A stretch of DNA of 9,223 nt from CAZDCD01 sp964503885 (GTDB lineage Bacteria; Bacteroidota; Bacteroidia; Bacteroidales; UBA10428). Shown here piece by piece: positions 1 through 6,231 of this stretch. The DNA lies in NCBI GenBank assembly GCA_964503885.1, contig CAZDCD010000049.1, forward strand, positions 1 through 9,223, written 5' to 3'. The notes under the pieces are model-generated. The model made no database searches. It was not told the origin of the DNA and saw only the letters and a list, made by a program, of their open reading frames with translations. Both the position numbers and the translations under genes were made by a program. Each line of letters starts with the position of its first letter. Position 1 is the stretch's first letter.

Positions 1-21
1 AATGGGCTTATTTTAGGTCAA

Positions 22-55
22 AATCTGCCAGCCGGCAGGTTGGTTTAGTTTTTTT
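22..55 (+). terminator. Hairpin plus T-run, possible terminator of an upstream gene
   Basis: An 8-bp stem (AATCTGCC at 22-29 with GGCAGGTT at 34-41, one T-G wobble) closes a 4-base AGCC loop. It is followed, after a few bases, by a T-rich tract ending in seven T at 49-55. This is the shape of an intrinsic terminator for a gene ending left of the window. The T-run starts several bases after the stem, which weakens the call. It could instead be part of the repeat that continues at 61-90. Confidence 0.4.
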
Positions 56-60
56 GGGTT

Positions 61-90
61 TTTAGACAAACTGACGTTGGCAATCATGCC
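61..90 (+). repeat. Dispersed intergenic repeat, end motif (copy A)
   Basis: The stretch reads TTTAGACA, five bases, ACGTTG, then GGCA-ATCA-TGCC, which can form a small hairpin. The same order (TATAGACA, five bases, ACGTTG, then GGCAATC and TGCC) occurs at 7478-7513 downstream of the Ntn-hydrolase gene. By eye the first 19 bases match at 14 positions. In both places the motif precedes a gene start. Only the end of this copy lies in the window. It may be the right end of a cassette-boundary repeat; that reading is inference. Confidence 0.5.
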
Positions 91-128
91 TGACGACCAT
101 TTCAAAAAAAAATGATTATAATACAGTT

Positions 129-1265
129 ATGAATAGAATCCCATTTGTGAACCCAACGATATTAGACGATGATATATTATTTACTAAAAAAGCTCTTTTA
201 ACTGGCCGAGTAAGTAATGGGAAATACACTGAAGATTTTGAACATGCATTATGTGAAAAATTAGATGTAAATCATTCCATAGTTGTAAACAGTGGAACTT
301 CAGCGATTCATTTGGCTTTGGCTTCTCTGGATATTAAAAAGGCTGATGAGGTGATATTACCTGCATTAACCTACATTGCCACTATTAATGCGATATTGTA
401 TTTAGGAGCCCTACCTGTAATTTGCGATATTAATGAAGTTACGCATGAAATAGACTTTGGAGATATTGTAAAGAAAATTTCTAAAAATACCAAAGCTATT
501 ATTTTGGTTGACCTCTATGGAAAGCCATCTGATTATGATAGTTACTTAAATATAGGCAATCAATATGGGATACCAATTATTGCCGATAGTGCACAAGCAT
601 TCGGCGCCACATACAAAAATAAAATAATAGGTTCACAGGTCTTTATTCATGCCTTTAGTTTCTCTGCAAGCAAAACCATTACAACGGGCGAAGGCGGCGC
701 TATGACAACCAATAATCCTGAAATAGCACAAAAAGCAAGAATTTTAAAAAATCAGGGTCAGGAAAACAGATATGAACATAAACTTCTGGGATATAATTTT
801 AGGATATCAGAAATGCAGGCAGCACTTGGGCTTTCACAATTAGGCCAACTTGAGAAATTTATAAGTGATCGCAATGAAATTGCAAAATTTTATACTCAAG
901 GGCTATCGGGAAAATCTGAAATTCAAATTTTGAATATTCCTGATTATGTAAGTCGATGTGTATGGAATATGTTCAGCATACAATTTGATAATGAAAAACA
1001 AAGAAATAAAGTGGTTGAGAACTTAAATGAAAATGGCATAGAGTCGCGTATTTGTTTTCCTCCATTGCATTTACAACCCATTGTTGTAAAAAAAACAGGT
1101 AAGGGGCATAGTAAGCCAATAGCCGAAAAGTTATTCAGAAGAAAAATTGAACTACCGATTTGGCCAGGTATGAAAGAATCAGATGTGAGTAGGATATGTG
1201 GAATTATCATGAGATGTGTACAACAAAAATCCCAATACAGATTATCAAATATGGAGCATGAATAA
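129..1265 (+). CDS. DegT/DnrJ/EryC1/StrS family PLP-dependent sugar aminotransferase
   Basis: A 378-residue cytosolic fold-type I aminotransferase of normal family length (about 370-400). It probably moves an amino group from glutamate or glutamine onto a keto-sugar nucleotide or keto-cyclitol. Visible landmarks are the GTSA cofactor-binding turn (residues 56-59), ADSAQ at 152-156 with the Asp that contacts the PLP pyridine nitrogen (Asp153), the Schiff-base lysine Lys182 in SFSASK, the GEGG turn (187-190), GYNFR (221-225) and the late PPLHLQP segment (311-317). It is the first gene of a five-gene run, and its stop overlaps the next start. No clear Shine-Dalgarno site precedes the ATG, as is common in Bacteroidota. 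The family makes perosamine-, bacillosamine- or pseudaminic-type sugars and aminocyclitols. The substrate cannot be read from the sequence. The family call is secure. Confidence 0.93.
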   Translation: MNRIPFVNPTILDDDILFTKKALLTGRVSNGKYTEDFEHALCEKLDVNHSIVVNSGTSAIHLALASLDIKKADEVILPALTYIATINAILYLGALPVICDINEVTHEIDFGDIVKKISKNTKAIILVDLYGKPSDYDSYLNIGNQYGIPIIADSAQAFGATYKNKIIGSQVFIHAFSFSASKTITTGEGGAMTTNNPEIAQKARILKNQGQENRYEHKLLGYNFRISEMQAALGLSQLGQLEKFISDRNEIAKFYTQGLSGKSEIQILNIPDYVSRCVWNMFSIQFDNEKQRNKVVENLNENGIESRICFPPLHLQPIVVKKTGKGHSKPIAEKLFRRKIELPIWPGMKESDVSRICGIIMRCVQQKSQYRLSNMEHE

Positions 1266-2427
1266 TAAGTTATTTAAAAATTATATCCCTGAATTAACCG
1301 CTTTAAGTTTTGGCAGAAAAGCTCCAAATACTGTAAGTATAAATATTACCAGCAATTGCAATCAGAAATGCATTTATTGTGAGATTGGGAATGATATGTT
1401 ATCAAGCAGTCCTGAACGTCTTTATCCTGATTACCTGAAATGGTTAATAGAACAAATGGCACATGCTAACATTCCACGTTTAGCGATAAATGGAGGCGAA
1501 CCATTTTTATTTGACGGCATTTTAGAAGTAATTGAATTAGCTGGCAAAAATAAAATCCGTTGTTCCATCACAAGTAATGGAATGACCGTTTTTCAACTTG
1601 AAAACCGGGAATTGGAAATAATCAGAAAGTACAAAGTCAGGATCAATATTTCAATCGATTCCTTCGATCCTGATCTTAATAATTACATCCGTGGAAATAA
1701 GAATGCACTATCAAATGCATTAAAGTCAATTGAGCGATTAAACAAGTATCATATTGATTTAATTGTACTATGTGTTATCTCAAAGCACAACTACAAAACA
1801 CTCTCCAATTTTATCAAAACTGCTCACGCGAAAGGGATAAAAGAAGTATTATTTCAACCAGTAATACATTTTTCAAATTTTCCTGATCGGGAAGCTGTAA
1901 GAGATAAAGCCAGACTAAATGTAAGTCCTGACGAAATACCGGTATTAATGGCTGAACTCAATAAAATACTGCGATATGAAAACAGGCATGCTATTAAAAC
2001 CAATACATACCGAATAAAATTATGGATTGAAAAATACATCAAAACTGCCAGTAAACAGGATGGCAGCTATTTCTTCAGGGATATTCTTCATAAGTTTTAT
2101 TGCAGAGATCTGTTCTCTACCATCGAAATCGGCTATGATGGAGGCATTCAGGCCTGTCCATTGGCACAAGCCTCGAATACAATACAGAGTAGCAAAGAAA
2201 TCGGAATAGTTAAAGCCTGGGAGATTGCAACTGAAGAACTTAAAAAAGACCTTAATAACGGAATAATCCACCCAATGTGTAACGCCTGTTGTCATCATTT
2301 CAGCCGAAATATGATAGCTTCTTTAATAAAGTATCCATTGCATAATTTCAACGCTTTATTATTAATGATTCCCGTTTTATTTGAACGCATTTTTTATAGT
2401 ACCGTCAAAAAATTAAAACGTATATGA
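1258..2427 (+). CDS. Radical SAM protein with C-terminal SPASM/twitch-like cysteine cluster
   Basis: The [4Fe-4S]-SAM motif CNQKCIYC (C-x3-C-x2-C) lies near the N-terminus (Cys34, 38 and 41 from this start), followed by the SAM-contacting GGEP (79-82) in a TIM-barrel-type enzyme. A C-terminal set of cysteines (about 282, 300, 341, 344 and 345) includes GYDGGIQACP, typical of auxiliary-cluster SPASM or twitch domains. The last 30 residues are hydrophobic and basic, which may give weak membrane contact. I chose the ATG at 1258, which overlaps the aminotransferase stop by 8 bases; a GTG at 1216 would add 14 residues and a 50-base overlap. The next gene starts in an ATGA overlap. SPASM enzymes modify peptides or oxidise sugar and cyclitol alcohols (BtrN type). 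Beside a DegT aminotransferase I favour sugar or cyclitol chemistry, but this is inference. Confidence 0.88.
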   Translation: MNNKLFKNYIPELTALSFGRKAPNTVSINITSNCNQKCIYCEIGNDMLSSSPERLYPDYLKWLIEQMAHANIPRLAINGGEPFLFDGILEVIELAGKNKIRCSITSNGMTVFQLENRELEIIRKYKVRINISIDSFDPDLNNYIRGNKNALSNALKSIERLNKYHIDLIVLCVISKHNYKTLSNFIKTAHAKGIKEVLFQPVIHFSNFPDREAVRDKARLNVSPDEIPVLMAELNKILRYENRHAIKTNTYRIKLWIEKYIKTASKQDGSYFFRDILHKFYCRDLFSTIEIGYDGGIQACPLAQASNTIQSSKEIGIVKAWEIATEELKKDLNNGIIHPMCNACCHHFSRNMIASLIKYPLHNFNALLLMIPVLFERIFYSTVKKLKRI

Positions 2428-3230
2428 AAACAATTCTGGTAACTGGAGGAAATCAAGGTATTGGACTTGAAATATGCAGACAGCTTGGCGAATTGGAACA
2501 TCATGTAATAATGGGTTCCCGAAATCTTGAAAACGGACTTAAAGCAGCATCTGAGTTGAGGGGTAACATTCAGGTAAAACAACTTGATGTAACTAACAGT
2601 GATCAAATTGAGAAATTAGCCAGGGAACTTTCGAATGAAATTAAATCCCTTGATGTATTAATAAATAATGCTGGTGTTGGTGTTACCCATTATGAAAATC
2701 AACAGTCTGTTCTCTCGTCAAAAGGCAGAAGTATTACATCTCGTGTTTCTGGCATCAGAAGAATAACAAAACCCATAGTTCCCTTAGTCCGGAAATTTGG
2801 TTTAATCCCGACACCAAAAAAAGTAACCAATGTTACCATGGAAGAAGTAAAGGAAATAATGGAAACTAACTTTTATGCACCCTGGCAAATTATCCAATCA
2901 TTTTTCCCGCTTTTAAGGAAAAGTCATAATGCAAGGATTATCAATATAAGCAGTGGTATGGGTGAGCTAAATGGCCTTGATGGAAATTATCCTGCTTATC
3001 GTATCTCAAAATCAGCACTTAATGCATTAACTATTATGTTTGCAAAAGAATTAAAAGAATCGGGAATTAGCGTTAATGCTATGTGCCCTGGTTGGGTAAG
3101 AACAAGATTGGGAGGTCAAAATGCACCCAGAAGTGTAAGCCAGGGGGCAGATACCGCTGTTTGGCTAGCAACCGAGGAAATTGTTCCTACCGGAAAATTC
3201 TTTAGAGATCGAACGCAAATAGATTGGTAA
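2424..3230 (+). CDS. Short-chain dehydrogenase/reductase (SDR), carbonyl-reductase-like
   Basis: A 268-residue NAD(P)-dependent oxidoreductase of the classical SDR type. It has the Rossmann glycine motif TGGNQGIG (7-14), LDVT (54-57), NNAG (81-84), Asn149, the catalytic serine in INISSG (Ser176 or Ser177) and the active-site pair Tyr192/Lys196 in YRISK. The PGWVRT segment (222-227) and the C-terminal end (GKFFRDR, 257-263) resemble carbonyl reductases. About 40 extra residues, rich in Arg, Lys and Ser (roughly 88-135), sit between NNAG and the helix carrying Asn149, where most SDRs have a short loop. It starts inside the stop of the radical SAM gene (ATGA), so the two are translationally coupled. 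It likely oxidises or reduces a hydroxyl or keto group of the intermediate handled by its neighbours; the substrate is unknown. Confidence 0.9.
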   Translation: MKTILVTGGNQGIGLEICRQLGELEHHVIMGSRNLENGLKAASELRGNIQVKQLDVTNSDQIEKLARELSNEIKSLDVLINNAGVGVTHYENQQSVLSSKGRSITSRVSGIRRITKPIVPLVRKFGLIPTPKKVTNVTMEEVKEIMETNFYAPWQIIQSFFPLLRKSHNARIINISSGMGELNGLDGNYPAYRISKSALNALTIMFAKELKESGISVNAMCPGWVRTRLGGQNAPRSVSQGADTAVWLATEEIVPTGKFFRDRTQIDW

Positions 3231-3257
3231 GTTAAAGGAAAGGTAAAATTCAAAACT

Positions 3258-4658
3258 ATGAAAATAGGTCTTATATTTCCAAATAAAGACAGAAGATACA
3301 AAACTGTTCACTTAGGTTTAGCGCATATTGCTTCCTATGCCCGTCAATATCACAGCGATCTTGAGTTCCAGTTACTGGATACCCGGGTAGCTACAAAGCA
3401 TGAGACCCGCTCTTTCTTTGCTACATCTTTCGACCTGATTGGAATAACAGTTTTTTCACCTGTATATTATGAAGTTATTAAAATTTATAATCGAATCAGG
3501 CAAAATAATCCTGAAACTCGGATCTGTCTTGGTGGGCCATATGTAACCACTATAATGGAAGATATTTTTATCAAAACGCCTGCTGATTTTGCTATATATG
3601 GTGAAGGAGAAATAAGCTTTTCAGAACTTATAGGTGCAATAAAAAGTAATAGCTCATATAGCAATATCAAAGGACTGATGTATAGAAATGCTTCAGGAGA
3701 ATATATTGTGAATGAATTAAGGGATCAAATCCGAAACCTGGATGACCTTCCCTTACCAGCATACGATCTTTATAAAATGAAAAGATATCCTCTACATCGC
3801 CTCATTACCAGTCGGGGATGTCCCTATTCCTGCTCATGGTGCAACTCTTCATCTATTTGGCAGGCAAAATGGAGAAGGAGAAGTGCTGCCAGTCTTATTA
3901 ATGAAATAGAATTTCTTATTAAAAATTATGGGAAGAAAACCTTTGCCTTTAATGATAACAGTTTTAATATAGATACTTCGCATGTAGAAGAATTCTGTGA
4001 TATGCTTATTAAGCGTAACATAAAAATATTATGGTCAACCCCTGTTAGACTTGAGAAGGTTACACCCACGATTGCTGCGAAAATGAAAACAGCGGGGTGT
4101 TTTAATGTCTCTGTTGGAATCGAATCAGCTAATAATGCCATTTTGGCAAAAATGGATAAAAAAGTGACTATAGAAGAACTAACAAAAGGAATTGAAATTT
4201 TAAAAGATGCAGGTATAGATATACTTGGGCAATTTGTTATTGGTAGTCCTGGAGATACCCTTGCAACCATATCTGAATCGGTGGCCTATGCGAAAAATTC
4301 AAAATTGGATTATGTAAACTTTTATACAGTCCTACCTTTTAAGGGCACTCCTCAATGGCAGTATGTACTAAATAAAGGAAATTTGTATTCAGACGTGATA
4401 CATTCATATCATTCCATTAATCCCCGAATTGTTTTTGATACTCCCGAGTTTTCGTATAACGATCGTTTAAAAGCGATACGAATGGTTAAAAAAGCAGGAT
4501 ATTACAGTAACAAGGATAAGAAGAGCTGGCTTTTTGATTTGGCAAAGGATATTACACAAGAATTCCAAAATATCCTGCCTGAATCAGTATATGCCGGATT
4601 ATACTACTTTATCAAAGATATTTATAAGCTAAACTTTATAAAAAAGAGTAATGTTTAA
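3258..4658 (+). CDS. B12-binding-domain radical SAM protein
   Basis: A 466-residue protein with an N-terminal cobalamin-binding-type Rossmann domain (about 1-130), then a radical SAM barrel with the cluster motif CPYSCSWC (Cys188, 192 and 195) and VGIES at 286-290, and a C-terminal helical tail. The N-terminal domain shows family marks: GLAHIASYAR (20-29), GGPYVT (92-97) and GEGE (115-118). It lacks the DxHxxG histidine that ligates cobalt from below, so any cobalamin would be bound base-off/His-off or not at all. Relatives include methyltransferases and ring-forming enzymes of the BchE/P-methylase class. It begins 27 bases after the SDR; a purine-rich AAAGGAAAGG lies about 15 bases upstream of the ATG. 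A C-methylation or rearrangement step on a sugar or lipid is plausible, but the reaction is not known. Confidence 0.9.
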   Translation: MKIGLIFPNKDRRYKTVHLGLAHIASYARQYHSDLEFQLLDTRVATKHETRSFFATSFDLIGITVFSPVYYEVIKIYNRIRQNNPETRICLGGPYVTTIMEDIFIKTPADFAIYGEGEISFSELIGAIKSNSSYSNIKGLMYRNASGEYIVNELRDQIRNLDDLPLPAYDLYKMKRYPLHRLITSRGCPYSCSWCNSSSIWQAKWRRRSAASLINEIEFLIKNYGKKTFAFNDNSFNIDTSHVEEFCDMLIKRNIKILWSTPVRLEKVTPTIAAKMKTAGCFNVSVGIESANNAILAKMDKKVTIEELTKGIEILKDAGIDILGQFVIGSPGDTLATISESVAYAKNSKLDYVNFYTVLPFKGTPQWQYVLNKGNLYSDVIHSYHSINPRIVFDTPEFSYNDRLKAIRMVKKAGYYSNKDKKSWLFDLAKDITQEFQNILPESVYAGLYYFIKDIYKLNFIKKSNV

Positions 4659-4697
4659 ACCAACCATTAATCTTTCAAAGAGTGGAGATCAAGTGCC

Positions 4698-5774
4698 ATG
4701 CTCAGTGTGTTTTGGATTATAATGTTTTTGTTAGGGCTATGCTTGTCATATCCTTTGTTTCTGCTTGTGGTGTCAAAAAACAATTATGAGAAAGAAATAC
4801 GACATGAGCAAATAGATGGTGTTTCGGTAATATTATTTTCATATAATAATGTGCAATATTTAGAAGAAAAAATCAAACAGATTCTTAAAGAGCTGGAGTC
4901 ATTTTCATCAAGTGAATTAATTATAATAGACAATGAGAGTACAGACGGCAGCACCAATATTTTAGATAAATATGGCAATTATGATAATGTTAAACTGCAA
5001 TATAATTGTAAGAGAAAAAGTGTGGCATGTTCCATAAATATTGGAATTACAGTGGCCTGTTTCGAATATATAATATTCTCAGATCTACGTCAAAAGTTTT
5101 CTGAAGGTATTCTTAAAGAAATGATTACCTCATTGCAGTACAGGAATGTAGGGGCAGTTTCTGCTTGCTTATCAGCAAAGGATAAAACGGGTAGAATATC
5201 AATTTTAAGGTCAATAGAAAATAGAATCAAAAAGTTGGAAAGTAAGAACGGAAATTTAATAGGAGTTTATGGTCCTTTATATGCTATCCGTAAAAGTTGT
5301 TACCATCCGATTCCAGACCATATAATCCTGGAAGACCTTTACCTTACTTTATCCGTTTTAAAATCTCATAAAGTTATATTAAAAGAAAATTGTTTAATTC
5401 TTGATGATAGTTTTTCAGATGTCTACAATTACAAAAGAGTAAATCGATATTATATAGGCTTATTGCAACTGGCCAAAGAGAAGGGGCTTATAGGCAACCT
5501 ATCTTTAATCCAGATAATAATGTTGATTTGGCATAAATATTTTAGGTTGCTACTACCAGTTTTTAGCATATCACTTATTATTATAATTTGCATATATTAT
5601 AATTCCATTGCTACCCTGTTTTCCGTAATTTTATTCACAATTCTAATACTTGTCACACCCATTTTTATTGATGTCCAAAAAAAAATTAAAGAGATTATTG
5701 TAATAAATCTATATTATCTGGGAGCATTTTTTCATATAATGTTAAGTCCAATTTATAGAATATTTAGGCATTAA
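4698..5774 (+). CDS. Membrane-anchored family 2 glycosyltransferase
   Basis: A 358-residue protein with one N-terminal transmembrane helix (about 3-24), a cytosolic GT-A domain (about 41-260) and two or three C-terminal transmembrane segments (about 285-301, 304-323 and 335-350). The GT2 start is VSVILFSYNN (42-51) with the nucleotide-binding DNESTDGS (78-85). The usual DxD position reads FSDLRQ (128-132), leaving one Asp (129). The base motif is LED (211-213), and RVNRY (247-251) sits where processive GT2 enzymes have Q/RxxRW. A GGAG at 4684-4687 gives a 10-base spacing to this ATG, the best ribosome site in the window. It probably transfers a nucleotide-activated sugar onto a lipid-linked or growing glycan at the inner membrane, closing the operon. 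Donor and acceptor are unknown. Confidence 0.87.
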   Translation: MLSVFWIIMFLLGLCLSYPLFLLVVSKNNYEKEIRHEQIDGVSVILFSYNNVQYLEEKIKQILKELESFSSSELIIIDNESTDGSTNILDKYGNYDNVKLQYNCKRKSVACSINIGITVACFEYIIFSDLRQKFSEGILKEMITSLQYRNVGAVSACLSAKDKTGRISILRSIENRIKKLESKNGNLIGVYGPLYAIRKSCYHPIPDHIILEDLYLTLSVLKSHKVILKENCLILDDSFSDVYNYKRVNRYYIGLLQLAKEKGLIGNLSLIQIIMLIWHKYFRLLLPVFSISLIIIICIYYNSIATLFSVILFTILILVTPIFIDVQKKIKEIIVINLYYLGAFFHIMLSPIYRIFRH

Positions 5775-5929
5775 CACTTATAAATAAAGAATAATAATTA
5801 TGACCAATTAAAAATAATTTATAAAAAATGGAATAAAATCAACAAAACAGTATTCAAAACATTAAGTGAAATAACATACCTCACCCATTCAGCTAAAAAA
5901 GGCTGTTGAAAAAAAGATTTTATGTCAAT
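5775..5929. other. AT-rich intergenic stretch after the operon
   Basis: I find no gene here. It is very AT-rich, with many stops in all frames. A weak hairpin is possible at about 5889-5910 (TTCAGC pairing with an interrupted GCTGttGAA around an A-rich loop), and might end transcription of the operon. No T-run follows it on the plus strand; on the minus strand the loop reads as T-rich. Nothing firmer can be said. Confidence 0.3.
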
Positions 5930-6023
5930 GAACAATGTTAGCCGGATATTTATCCGTCACCCGGACGCTTCACCTGACCGCCATATACCATCTTTCCAGT
6001 CCGGCGCCATACCTGCCGCATGT
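5930..6023. other. Hairpin-rich, GC-richer patch, possible mobile-element end
   Basis: Base composition rises sharply against its surroundings. A tight hairpin CGGAT-ATTT-ATCCG lies at 5943-5956, and a 6-bp inverted repeat CCGGAC (5961-5966) / GTCCGG (5999-6004) encloses 32 bases. The patch starts right after a GAAC (5930-5933), the tetranucleotide flanking IS91-type insertions, and adjoins a tyrosine recombinase remnant. In Bacteroidota such recombinases often accompany IS91-family transposases. That this is an IS91-like terminus is a guess from these coincidences; no transposase is visible. Confidence 0.3.
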
Positions 6024-6196
6024 GAGCATGTGATGAAAATATTCCCGCAGATGGTCTTTGTCCGGTTCTGAAGGATGTTTGTGAAAATAGTTGCAGTAAT
6101 CATTGATGTGTCACCAGTATGTCTCTATCGTCCGATGGCTCAAATTGCGTAATTTTATTTCTTCTAAGTAATTTTTTTTTAATTTTCCATATATTT
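6024..6196 (-). pseudogene. Remnant of tyrosine recombinase (integrase), N-terminal SAM-like domain
   Basis: Reading the minus strand from about 6196 downward gives a product resembling the core-binding (SAM-like) domain of XerC/D-type integrases. It contains LEEIKLRNLSHRTIETYW, then a TGA stop (6111-6113), then HINDYCNYFHKHPSEPDKDH and LREYFHHML in the same frame. After about 6024 the similarity to the family stops and another stop follows. There is no start codon at a sensible place and no catalytic domain with the R-HxxR-Y residues, so it is a broken fragment. It probably came with a mobile element, possibly of the IS91 kind whose accessory integrase looks like this. The integrase identity rests on recognising the SHRTIETY-type motif and the following helix pattern. 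Confidence 0.65.
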
Positions 6197-6231
6197 AAAT
6201 GTTTAAGAATTAATAAGTAAATAGTAGAGAA

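Noticed and set aside
117..122. TATAAT as a -10 box for the operon
   Set aside because: It ends six bases before the start codon, leaving almost no leader, and Bacteroidota promoters use TAnnTTTG rather than TATAAT. It is probably a chance AT-rich match.
1216..1257. GTG start for the first radical SAM gene
   Set aside because: It adds 14 residues of no family character and a 50-base overlap; the ATG at 1258 overlaps the previous stop by 8 bases, in line with the coupled ATGA start of the next gene. Not excluded experimentally.
3926..4270. Antisense open frame of 114 codons within the B12-type radical SAM gene
   Set aside because: The sense strand encodes clear conserved motifs through this stretch (including VGIES), so the antisense frame is a coding shadow. 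The same holds for the other antisense frames in this window.
5889..5920. GGCTGTTGAAAAA-like sequence resembling an insertion-sequence end
   Set aside because: No inverted partner was found in the window and no transposase lies next to it, so a single short AT-rich match is not enough.
5922..6070. Short plus-strand open frame opposite the integrase remnant
   Set aside because: It is the shadow of the integrase-like reading on the minus strand and shows no protein-like pattern of its own.
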